DNA of 13,003 nucleotides from Nitrosopumilales archaeon UBA218 (lineage in GTDB: Archaea; Thermoproteota; Nitrososphaeria; Nitrososphaerales; Nitrosopumilaceae), in contig DAMC01000080.1 of the NCBI GenBank assembly GCA_002499525.1, positions 1 through 13,003 of the forward strand, given 5' to 3'. The number at the start of each line of letters is the position of its first letter. Within the stretch, counting starts at the first letter, position 1. The notes beneath the pieces are model-generated. The model saw only the letters and a list, made by a program, of their open reading frames with translations, was not told the origin of the DNA and did not search any database. Shown here piece by piece: positions 1 through 6,645 of the stretch. The position numbers and the translations under genes are program-made.

Positions 1-2348
1 CATGGGCATTCTTTTACTATTGCCAAGCTTCTCTCAAATGCTTTTTCTAATCTGTCGTATAGGGCTTTACTTGCTCCGTTCCCACCTATTGCTCCGTCAT
101 AAATGAAAATGAGACCTGATGTTCCAAGTGATATTCCACCCAAATCTTGCGAAACCCCACCAGTGACCATATTACTTCCCTCAATTATGATATGTTCGGT
201 TGCATGATATCCACTCGCTTCAACATATTCTGAATTCTCTGATGATTCCATCTCGGATGTTGGCTTTGGTGCATGAATTACAATTCCCTTTGTGACAAAG
301 TCGTACTCTAATGGTTTGTCTAATAGTATTTTCTGTCCCTGAGTGACCTCTTGACCCAACTCGATATTGACATACCCGTAGACCTTTTTTTGAATGTGCA
401 GTTTACAAAAACAAGTCTCTATTCCAAAGGCGGCTCTTTTTTCATATACTGTTTCTATTGTCGGCCATTCCTCGGTTAGTGCCTTTGTATAGTATGGATA
501 GTCCCTCGGAATTGTAACAAGTTTTACAAACTGTTTTTCTGGATAGTCGAATTCTTTTACCCTGTATCTGGTTCCAGCCAAAAAATAGATGGCAGACTCG
601 TGCAACTCCTCTAATGCCATTGGTAAAACCCTATCTCCGATTTTCTTATCATTGAAGAAAATATCGATGGATTTTCCAATACCGCGAATGGAATATTCAT
701 TCAGGATCTCTTTTACCGATTCATAATTTGGGAGATAGCGATTTTCCTGTAAAACGAGTCTGCCTGCATCAACGTGTTTTTGTATGATTTCAGAATGCTC
801 TGCCAATTCGTGTCTCACGATGGGCTTATCACACGCCATCGCAAGCACATGGAATTCTTCCACAAAAGGATTCCTGGGATCTATGTATGTTTTTTCTTTG
901 TCTTCAAAATAGTTGTCTGGGTGATGTTTGTAGTATTGAGATATTGGATCATTGCCCAAGGCCAAAAACGCAAAACCTTTCTGACCCTGCCTTGCGGCAC
1001 GGCCTATTCTTTGCATCAATCTGTTTACTGGAGTAGTAGAGGAAATGACCCCATCCACATTTCCCACATCAATCCCCAACTCAAGTGTTGGCGTGCAGGA
1101 TATTGACATGATCTTATCTTCCTTGAAAGCCTTTTCCACAAAGTTGCGATAGTTTGCCATTAGGCCAGCTCGGTGTACCCTGATGTCGATTTTTTTCTTT
1201 TTTGCTTGCAGTGCAACTAGTTCTGAATTCAGGTGTGAGTTTGAAAAAACCATAGTCTTGTGTTTTCTTCCTACGAGTTTTTCTAGCAGATCAATTGTAA
1301 GCGCTCGCTGAGTTCGTAATGAAGGAAAAACCATCACAAAATCCGTCTCCCCCTTTTTTCCACTACCTTCTACTAGAATCATTTTTTCACCAAAAAGATC
1401 CTGACAAAATTCTAAAGCATTATCCAAAGTTGCAGATGCGGCAACAAACTGAATTTTTCTACAAATTCTCTTTAATCTTTTTATGATATAGTGAACATTT
1501 GAACCAAAAATTCCAGAATATACGTGGGCTTCATCTACTACTAGATACTGAACACTTGACAGCATTGATGCAAATTTGGTTCTGAACATCAAATGATAAT
1601 GAATAACATCAAAATTTGTTATGATGATTTTTGGTGGATTATCCAATATGTCCTGTCTTTCTTTTTGCTTGGTGTCACCGTCAAATACTGCTGCTGAAAT
1701 GCCTGCACTTTTTGCCACTTCATGAATTTTAGGCAATTGATCACGCGATAACGCCTTTGTAGGATATATGAAAATCGCAGAAACTACTCCTAGATTTGAC
1801 TCTCTGGCAATTTTTTGAATTATTGGTATTGAAAATGCCTCGGTTTTTCCAGATGCTGTGGGAGCAGTAATTACGACATTAGAGCCAGAGATTATCTCTA
1901 GTAATGCGTCTTCTTGAAACTTGTAAAACTTGATGATGTTTTTTTTCTCCAAATACTGGATAATTCCATCCGCTAATCCGAGTTCGGTTACTTTTGAGCC
2001 AAATTCTGGTTCTGGCGAACTCATTGTCTTGTAATACGAAATGTAGTCTTTAGTTGAGAACAAAACATCCTTAGTAATTGGGTCTGGAGTATTCGAGCCG
2101 ATCATACTCTCGATTTCTTTTTTGTCACGAACGATTCCTTCCTCTTTTAATTGACTGGTAAACTCTTTTTTGTCGGGTGTTTGTCCTTGGTCAAATCGCG
2201 CCAAAAACTCCAAGTAGACCTCATCGATGTTTTTTGCATAATCAACAATGTCTCGAATATCGCATTTGGAGCATGAAATCATGAATTTTTTGTTAAACGT
2301 TCTCTGGATTACTAGTCCGAAATTGCATTTTGGGCATGAATACTTCAA
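1..2348 (-). CDS. DEAH-box superfamily 2 helicase with C-terminal DUF1998 region, 3' end outside the window
   Basis: The first 782 codons of an ATP-dependent nucleic acid helicase are present, and the reading frame is continuous to the window edge. An N-terminal zinc ribbon has CPKC at residues 5-8 and CSKC at 26-29. Walker A is APTASGKTE (ASGKT 165-169), the DEAH box is 272-275, motif III is SAT (ASATLD), and motif VI is QRIGRAARQGQKG from residue 446. Near the edge, DGAIGGNG and then ECPC mark the DUF1998 region, whose Cys cluster is cut off. This layout is that of the YprA/MrfA/Hrq1-like helicases, which are linked to DNA repair; a repair role here is inference. The TTG start at 2348 is the only canonical start between the upstream in-frame stop (TAA, about base 2390) and Met23. 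Starting at Met23 would remove half of the zinc ribbon, so TTG is preferred. Confidence 0.9.
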   Translation of the reverse strand, partial: MKYSCPKCNFGLVIQRTFNKKFMISCSKCDIRDIVDYAKNIDEVYLEFLARFDQGQTPDKKEFTSQLKEEGIVRDKKEIESMIGSNTPDPITKDVLFSTKDYISYYKTMSSPEPEFGSKVTELGLADGIIQYLEKKNIIKFYKFQEDALLEIISGSNVVITAPTASGKTEAFSIPIIQKIARESNLGVVSAIFIYPTKALSRDQLPKIHEVAKSAGISAAVFDGDTKQKERQDILDNPPKIIITNFDVIHYHLMFRTKFASMLSSVQYLVVDEAHVYSGIFGSNVHYIIKRLKRICRKIQFVAASATLDNALEFCQDLFGEKMILVEGSGKKGETDFVMVFPSLRTQRALTIDLLEKLVGRKHKTMVFSNSHLNSELVALQAKKKKIDIRVHRAGLMANYRNFVEKAFKEDKIMSISCTPTLELGIDVGNVDGVISSTTPVNRLMQRIGRAARQGQKGFAFLALGNDPISQYYKHHPDNYFEDKEKTYIDPRNPFVEEFHVLAMACDKPIVRHELAEHSEIIQKHVDAGRLVLQENRYLPNYESVKEILNEYSIRGIGKSIDIFFNDKKIGDRVLPMALEELHESAIYFLAGTRYRVKEFDYPEKQFVKLVTIPRDYPYYTKALTEEWPTIETVYEKRAAFGIETCFCKLHIQKKVYGYVNIELGQEVTQGQKILLDKPLEYDFVTKGIVIHAPKPTSEMESSENSEYVEASGYHATEHIIIEGSNMVTGGVSQDLGGISLGTSGLIFIYDGAIGGNGASKALYDRLEKAFERSLAIVKECP

Positions 2349-2503
2349 CTTACACCCTGATGGGTCTACTATGGATTTATGGATTAGTTATGGTATGGTA
2401 TACCCACCAGTTTGTATTGAACAAATTGTCAACCTAAACTCAGTAAAGATGAACATATGATACACTTGGCCATATTATCTATCAGGAGTTTATCTACACC
2501 ACT
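2349..2503. promoter_or_regulatory. Divergent intergenic region between the helicase and the small basic protein gene
   Basis: These 155 bases separate two divergent starts and should hold both promoters. For the helicase, the weak A/T-rich element ATAAATCC (minus strand, 2374-2381) lies about 26-33 bases upstream of the TTG. For the rightward gene, CATATTAT (2471-2478) lies about 26-33 bases upstream of the ATG. GGAG at 2485-2488 is too far from the ATG (15 bases) to be a convincing ribosome binding site. No RNA gene is apparent. Confidence 0.35.
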
Positions 2504-2710
2504 ATGGGAAATAGTTCTGGAAGCTACATGAAAGGCGTAGCAGCAATTCACAGAAAATACCAAGTTGCCCTCAAACGCGCAAAGAGTAGACAACAAGTTC
2601 TAAATGCTTACTGGAAGCACAAAAAAGAATCTGAATCTCTGCTTGCAAGACATCTCAAAGACGAGATGGGCGAAGTAAAACGCATTAAGGGTAAAATGGA
2701 ATACAGATAA
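2504..2710 (+). CDS. Small basic protein of unknown function, 68 residues
   Basis: A complete ORF begins with ATG and encodes a 68-residue, strongly basic, hydrophilic protein with no membrane segment, signal peptide or cysteine. From about residue 12 it is rich in Lys, Arg, Glu and Gln with few helix breakers, so it is probably mostly alpha-helical, perhaps a short coiled coil or nucleic-acid-binding helix pair (inference). I do not recognise the family. It is likely a real gene because it sits alone between a divergent helicase and a convergent methyltransferase, has an A/T-rich box about 30 bases upstream of the ATG, and is followed by an inverted repeat and a T-run. No function can be assigned. 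Confidence 0.65.
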   Translation: MGNSSGSYMKGVAAIHRKYQVALKRAKSRQQVLNAYWKHKKESESLLARHLKDEMGEVKRIKGKMEYR

Positions 2711-2713
2711 ACA

Positions 2714-2754
2714 AAATTGGACTTTGGGCTTGAAACCCAATTTCTGTACTTTTT
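2714..2754. terminator. Possible bidirectional terminator between convergent genes
   Basis: AAATTGG (2714-2720) pairs with CCAATTT (2737-2743). A competing inner stem, TTGGG (2724-2728) with CCCAA (2736-2740), has a 7-base loop. On the plus strand a T-run (CTTTTTATG) follows at 2750-2756. On the minus strand the arm is followed by AATTTTGTTT. The element fills the 42 bases between the 3' ends of the small basic gene and the DNA methyltransferase gene, so it could end both transcripts. Archaeal termination relies mostly on the T-run, so the hairpin may be incidental. Confidence 0.35.
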
Positions 2755-3529
2755 ATGCTTTGATTCGATAACGATTCTGAACTAGTCTCTTCTTTGCAAA
2801 ACTATGGTATTTTTTTACTATCTCAAATCCCAAATAGTTTCTTTTCATTTGTTTTGCAATCATGGCGACCTGTCCTGAGCCCAAAAAAGGATCTAATACT
2901 AAATCTCCCTCTTTACTGGAATAATCTAGGATTTTTTTGAGAATTTCTGCTGGCAACTTTGTAGGGGTTTTTTGATCACCCGTCCAATACTCGCGCTTTA
3001 TGTCCCATACATCTTCCTTGTCTTTGTAATGAAGACTTCGACCTTCCGGAGTTTTTTGGTTTTTACCAAATCTTGCAAATGGGTAGAACTTGCGCTTTTC
3101 ATTGTTTTTGCATACGTATAGACAATGATAGTGAGATGTGACAAACTTTGTTTTTGTAACAACACCGAACTGATATTTCCAAATTATGTGATTGATGGTT
3201 ACAAATCCCAAATCGTCAAGAGCCATCAAAATATCCTTGAGATTGTTCCATCCAGAAAACACGTACATACTTCCAGAATCTTTAAGGATTCTGTGAGCCT
3301 GACTCATCCAGCTAACAGTAAAATCGTAATAGTCTTTTTGTTTTATTTCGTTGTATCCCTGCATGACTCTTGATGCGGTTCTGTTGTAGTTTTGTTTTGT
3401 TGCTTTGAAATCTATTGCAAATGGAGGATCAGTTACGATCAAATCAATTTTGTTTTCTGGCAACTTTTGCATTCCCTCAACGCAGTTTACATTGTAAATT
3501 TGATTCACTGATAATTTGGACAATCTCAA
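2753..3529 (-). CDS. Beta-class DNA methyltransferase (adenine-N6 or cytosine-N4), solitary
   Basis: This 258-residue protein transfers a methyl group from S-adenosylmethionine to a base in DNA. The catalytic motif IV is DPPF (residues 34-37, in IVTDPPFAID). A variable central region probably holds the target recognition domain. The AdoMet-binding motif I is near the C-terminus (DPFLGSGQ, 213-220), followed by NYLGFEI. The order IV then I is that of the beta class. DPPF does not settle adenine-N6 versus cytosine-N4. The TTG start overlaps the upstream tatA stop as TTGA, which suggests translational coupling. The N-terminus (IYNVNCVEGMQKLPENKIDLI) looks complete for the family. No restriction endonuclease gene is adjacent, so it looks like an orphan methyltransferase. 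Confidence 0.88.
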   Translation of the reverse strand: MRLSKLSVNQIYNVNCVEGMQKLPENKIDLIVTDPPFAIDFKATKQNYNRTASRVMQGYNEIKQKDYYDFTVSWMSQAHRILKDSGSMYVFSGWNNLKDILMALDDLGFVTINHIIWKYQFGVVTKTKFVTSHYHCLYVCKNNEKRKFYPFARFGKNQKTPEGRSLHYKDKEDVWDIKREYWTGDQKTPTKLPAEILKKILDYSSKEGDLVLDPFLGSGQVAMIAKQMKRNYLGFEIVKKYHSFAKKRLVQNRYRIKA

Positions 3530-3864
3530 TTTTCCTTTGTGGTGTTACTTCCAGACATCTTGTCAGAAATGAGTTTTTTTAACTCATCATCTGTCTTTCC
3601 CAAAAAGTCAATTCCTAGAGATTTTGCAATAAACTCCATTTTTTGCCTTTCATTTTGTACGGGGTTTGTGATGTTCAGATTCGTATTTGTAATTCCCGCT
3701 AGCTGGTTTTGTAACTCTTCTTTGGTTTTATTGTATTGACCAACTGCACGGCCTAGCTTTTTTGCAACATCTGGAAAACGGTTCGTACCCAATAGGGCAA
3801 TTAGAGCAACAAAAACGATGATTATCCACTCACTTCCTAAAATGTTGAGCGAATACTCGAACAT
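3526..3864 (-). CDS. tatA: Twin-arginine translocase TatA/TatB-family protein
   Basis: A 112-residue protein with the TatA/B layout. A short N-terminus contains LGSEW (residues 9-13). One transmembrane helix follows (about 13-27, IIIVFVALIALLG). Then come a hinge and an amphipathic helix (RFPDVAKKLGRAVGQYNKTKEEL, about 29-51; compare the usual P-E/D-[LIV]-AK-x-LG pattern) and a polar tail of about 55 residues. TatA oligomers form the membrane passage for folded proteins with twin-arginine signals, working with TatC, which is not in this window. TatA and TatB cannot be separated reliably by sequence in archaea. It is the first gene of a two-gene operon with the DNA methyltransferase (4-base overlap). 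The ATG start has a box A about 25 bases upstream. Confidence 0.82.
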   Translation of the reverse strand: MFEYSLNILGSEWIIIVFVALIALLGTNRFPDVAKKLGRAVGQYNKTKEELQNQLAGITNTNLNITNPVQNERQKMEFIAKSLGIDFLGKTDDELKKLISDKMSGSNTTKEN

Positions 3865-3886
3865 ACTTATTTGCGGCTTGTATCAA

Positions 3887-3893
3887 AAATAAG
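3887..3893 (-). promoter_or_regulatory. Candidate box A for the tatA operon
   Basis: On the minus strand the sequence reads AGGCTTATTTTTG, with CTTATTT 23-29 bases upstream of the tatA ATG. That spacing puts transcription initiation at or next to the start codon, as in leaderless archaeal mRNAs. The AGGCTTA core recurs upstream of psmA in this window. Confidence 0.4.
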
Positions 3894-3944
3894 CCTAACG
3901 AAAGTCTACAAGTATCTAGCAGTCGCTATACAATAATACACTAT

Positions 3945-3953
3945 CTAATTAAT
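3945..3953 (+). promoter_or_regulatory. Candidate box A for the CFI-box exported protein gene
   Basis: CTAATTAAT lies 28-36 bases upstream of the TTG start at 3981, in the 116-base divergent region shared with tatA. The spacing fits a short-leader or leaderless transcript and supports the TTG start over the ATG at 4002. Confidence 0.35.
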
Positions 3954-3980
3954 GGTCTTAGCACTTGGTCAGTAATTGAA

Positions 3981-5501
3981 TTGAAGATTTTATTAGTTTT
4001 GATGATATTTCTAGCCTTAGTTTTAGTCATTCCTGCTCATGCCACAGTAATCGAATTTTCAACTGATAAGACATCATACAAAAAAGGAGATCAGATAATC
4101 TTCTCAGGAAAGACGGATATTGCTCATGCAAACAAAATGGTTTCAGTCAAGGTCACTCCCCCACAAGGAAAGTCATTTTTGCTAATGGGTGGAATTACTG
4201 ATGGCAACGGTCTGGTTGAGATAAAACCTGTGGACACAACTCAATCCAAAATAATCTCAAAGCTCTCAGTAAAAGGAATCTATAATGCCTCTTTAATTTA
4301 TGATGAAGATCCGAAATACCAAGGCAAGTGGACTATTTTTGATTATTCTCCGGATGGATCTCAAGTATCCCCATCTGCTGCACAGGTAATGTCGGAATTA
4401 GGCAAATCTGTTTCTAGTCCACAAGTGCCACAAACACCGTCTACTTCCACCACACCACTACAACCATCAATACCAACTACATCCTCCCAAACACCACCTA
4501 CTCCAACAAAGGCTGAATCAACGCCGATTCCTGAAACTCCTACAACACAGTGTGGTTCTGGAACTGTTTTTGATCAAAATACTGGTTCGTGCATTCTAGC
4601 ACCAAGCTGTGGAACTGGTACTGTATTCGATGATAACACTGGAACTTGTATTGTCGCACCTGCCTCACATGCACCAACTGTACAAGTACCATCTGAACCA
4701 GAACCCAGACCTGCAGAGAATGTAAAACCACAAACTGCAACGGGTTACAAGACCACTCACATTCCAGGTTTTCCAGATCCGGCAAAAACTCCGCAATACT
4801 ACATTAATCGATACAAAACTGAGCCTGAATACCGAGCTTGGTTTGATAGAAACTTTCCAAATGATACTATTTTTAATATAGTTGGGGTCAAAGGACCACT
4901 CAAGACTCACATTCCAGGTTTTCCAGATCCGACCAAGGATCCCCAATCATTTGTTGACAGATACAACAAAGAACCTGAATACAAGGCTTGGTTTGACAGA
5001 AACTTTCCAAACCAATCGATTTATGATATTGTGGGATTAGACAAACCAACCGCTGCAAGTTCTTGCGGTGTCGGAACTCATTTGGAAAATGGAGTCTGTA
5101 TTCTAGACAAAAAAGGTGGTTCCGGACAATGTGCTATTGCAACTGCAGCATATGGTTCAGAGCTTGCCCCTCAAGTCCAGCTACTCCGAGAGGTAAGAGA
5201 CAATGTACTTTTGAGTACTGATTCTGGTACAACATTCATGACTGGATTCAACGAATTTTACTATTCCTTTAGTCCTGTAATTGCAGACATGGAACGACAA
5301 AATCCACTATTCAAAGAGACAGTAAAGTTAACAATTACTCCGATGCTTTCTACAATGTCGATTCTCAACTATGCCGATATCCACTCCGAGCAACAGATGT
5401 TGGGATATGGAATAGGAGTGATACTGCTAAACATAGGAATGTACTTTGTAGTTCCAGCGATTGTAATTTTAAAGGTAAGAAATTTTTTTAATCCTAAATA
5501 A
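3981..5501 (+). CDS. Exported modular surface protein with duplicated 50-residue module and CFI-box C-terminal domain
   Basis: This 506-residue protein appears to be exported and membrane-anchored. Residues 1-21 look like a signal peptide ending AHA. Residues 22 to about 125 (IEFSTDKTSYKKGDQIIFSG...) resemble beta-sandwich domains of thaumarchaeal surface proteins. A Pro/Thr/Ser-rich stalk spans about 126-190. Three CGxGT...C elements start at 191, 210 and 362. A 50-residue module (THIPGFPDP...RY...EPEY.AWFDRNFPN..I..IVG) occurs twice, at 258-302 and 308-352. The C-terminal domain starts at residue 384 (CAIATAAYGSELAPQVQ), contains YYSFSP.IAD (about 427-436), and ends in a hydrophobic segment (about 475-497) and a basic tail. 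The domain name comes from family knowledge; the function is unknown. The TTG start gives a signal peptide with Lys2, while the ATG at 4002 would lose the charged n-region. Confidence 0.85.
   Translation: MKILLVLMIFLALVLVIPAHATVIEFSTDKTSYKKGDQIIFSGKTDIAHANKMVSVKVTPPQGKSFLLMGGITDGNGLVEIKPVDTTQSKIISKLSVKGIYNASLIYDEDPKYQGKWTIFDYSPDGSQVSPSAAQVMSELGKSVSSPQVPQTPSTSTTPLQPSIPTTSSQTPPTPTKAESTPIPETPTTQCGSGTVFDQNTGSCILAPSCGTGTVFDDNTGTCIVAPASHAPTVQVPSEPEPRPAENVKPQTATGYKTTHIPGFPDPAKTPQYYINRYKTEPEYRAWFDRNFPNDTIFNIVGVKGPLKTHIPGFPDPTKDPQSFVDRYNKEPEYKAWFDRNFPNQSIYDIVGLDKPTAASSCGVGTHLENGVCILDKKGGSGQCAIATAAYGSELAPQVQLLREVRDNVLLSTDSGTTFMTGFNEFYYSFSPVIADMERQNPLFKETVKLTITPMLSTMSILNYADIHSEQQMLGYGIGVILLNIGMYFVVPAIVILKVRNFFNPK
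4551..4664 (+). repeat. Tandem 57-base coding repeat of a cysteine-containing motif
   Basis: Two 19-residue units in the exported protein read CGSGTVFDQNTGSC... and CGTGTVFDDNTGTC..., beginning at residues 191 and 210. A third, shorter and more divergent copy (CGVGTHLENGVC) begins at residue 362. Each unit has two cysteines 13 or fewer residues apart, which suggests small disulfide loops outside the cell (inference). Confidence 0.7.
4752..5036 (+). repeat. Duplicated 50-residue module, exact 150-base period
   Basis: Residues 258-302 and 308-352 of the exported protein are close copies, sharing THIPGFPDP, RY, EPEY, AWFDRNFPN and IVG. The DNA is also similar: 4755-4781 is identical to 4905-4931 over 27 bases, and the block at about 4835-4859 differs from 4985-5009 by one base. 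Identity at the DNA level points to a fairly recent duplication or gene conversion. The repeat is coding and is not a CRISPR array. Confidence 0.85.
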
Positions 5502-6645
5502 TCCGTGCCGGCTCTAGAGACTGTTTTCTGACTACTGAAATTGCTGTTACTCCAAGCCCTATTCCAAAAAATACTAGGTATGGAATCGCATTACCAGAAA
5601 ATTGTGAAATCAATCCTGCTGCAAGAGGACCTATAGCCCACCCTATTCCAAATGTTGTCTCGTAAACTCCAATTGTTACACCCTGAGTTTCTTTAGGAGT
5701 TTTTCTAAGAATTATTTCCAATGTCAGAGGAAAAATAATGGAAAATCCAAAACCCATCAAGACCATGGCGACAGAAAATTGTAAAAATGAATACGAGACA
5801 AAAGAAATCACAAGTCCTGTAGATATGCAAACGATTGAAGCAATTAACGTAAGACTAGTGTGATTTGCAAACTTTTCAGTCAAAGCCAATGTCATGACTC
5901 TGGATGCCCCAAACACAAAATACAGAATCTCTATCTCGGTAGCTGTAAAGTTTCTATCGTTTAGAAACGCAGGATAAATAGTGAGAATCATGCCAAAAGA
6001 CGACGCACAGTAAATCAATATCATAATGATTGTTGGAAATTTAATGACCTGCTTTAACGCACCAAAGGAAAAATCACTGTTTTCTCTATGCCCTTGTTTT
6101 TTTGTTATTTGCAATGCAAAAATTATGGATGAAGCCATGACGAAGGTTGCGATTTCAAATAAAACTCTGTATGAAACATCAAGCCCTTGGAGTAAAACCG
6201 TGCCAACTAGAGGACCGATCATGAATCCTGCAACAAAAAAGCCAGTGAATTTAGAAATATTCTTGACACGGGACCTACCCTCGCTGACATTTGAAATTAT
6301 GGTTTCAGCAGGTGGCCAGAAAAATGCATGTGCGACACCAGTCATGGCGCGTAAAATCATGACTTCTGGAACACTTCTTGCCAAAGAAAGTAAAAACACT
6401 GATGCTGTATTGATTCCTATTCCAAAACAAAGCAGCTTTCCTGCATTGAACCTCTGAACGAGCATTCCAACAAAAACCGGAATGAACATGTAAGGAACAA
6501 AATTTGCAAGACCAATTAGACCAAGATCTGTATATGAAGCACCAATTTCGTTTTTGGCAAAAATTGGAACAATTGGGTTGTGCAGCCCATAAGAGATACC
6601 GATTATTAGACCTGTTATGTTCAGGATGAGTAGCGTTCTATTCAT
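5494..6645 (-). CDS. Major facilitator superfamily transporter
   Basis: A 383-residue integral membrane protein with about twelve hydrophobic segments in two halves, split by a polar loop around residues 180-197. It belongs to the major facilitator superfamily of secondary transporters. The loop between helices 2 and 3 carries a motif-A-like GMLVQRFNAGK (60-70). The helix 4-5 region has RAMTGVAHAFFWPPAE followed by EGRSR, a pattern seen in drug- or sugar-efflux type members. The second half contains MGFGFSIIFPL and GVYETTFGIGWAIGPLAAG, the counterpart of the first-half GFFVAGFMIGPLVGT. The substrate cannot be read from the sequence. The ATG overlaps the stop of the upstream methyltransferase as ATGA, so the two are probably co-translated. 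Its 3' end overlaps the convergent exported-protein gene by eight bases. Confidence 0.88.
   Translation of the reverse strand: MNRTLLILNITGLIIGISYGLHNPIVPIFAKNEIGASYTDLGLIGLANFVPYMFIPVFVGMLVQRFNAGKLLCFGIGINTASVFLLSLARSVPEVMILRAMTGVAHAFFWPPAETIISNVSEGRSRVKNISKFTGFFVAGFMIGPLVGTVLLQGLDVSYRVLFEIATFVMASSIIFALQITKKQGHRENSDFSFGALKQVIKFPTIIMILIYCASSFGMILTIYPAFLNDRNFTATEIEILYFVFGASRVMTLALTEKFANHTSLTLIASIVCISTGLVISFVSYSFLQFSVAMVLMGFGFSIIFPLTLEIILRKTPKETQGVTIGVYETTFGIGWAIGPLAAGLISQFSGNAIPYLVFFGIGLGVTAISVVRKQSLEPARII

Noticed and set aside
774..1106. 110-codon plus-strand ORF
   Set aside because: It lies antisense within the helicase gene, across its motif VI region, and its translation has no domain-like character.
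2371..2404. ATGG/TTATGG-like short repeats in the divergent helicase promoter region
   Set aside because: The units are irregular and very short, and are compatible with chance in A/T-rich DNA.
2753..3529. Restriction-modification or defence island around the DNA methyltransferase
   Set aside because: No endonuclease, toxin, integrase or transposase is adjacent. The neighbours are tatA and an unknown small protein.
3952..3975. Seven-codon ATG ORF ahead of the CFI-box protein gene, considered as a leader peptide
   Set aside because: It overlaps the candidate box A and probably lies upstream of the transcript start; nothing supports translation.
4540..4946. Two minus-strand ORFs within the exported protein gene
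   Set aside because: They are shadows of the repeat-rich coding region. Their apparent similarity to each other comes from the 150-base coding repeat.
4752..5036. Regularly spaced direct repeats, considered as a CRISPR-like or mobile repeat
   Set aside because: There are only two copies, the period is an exact multiple of three and the frame is kept, so this is a duplicated protein module.
6026..6457. 143-codon plus-strand ORF
   Set aside because: It is the antisense shadow of the MFS transporter gene, which has continuous membrane segments and a family motif.
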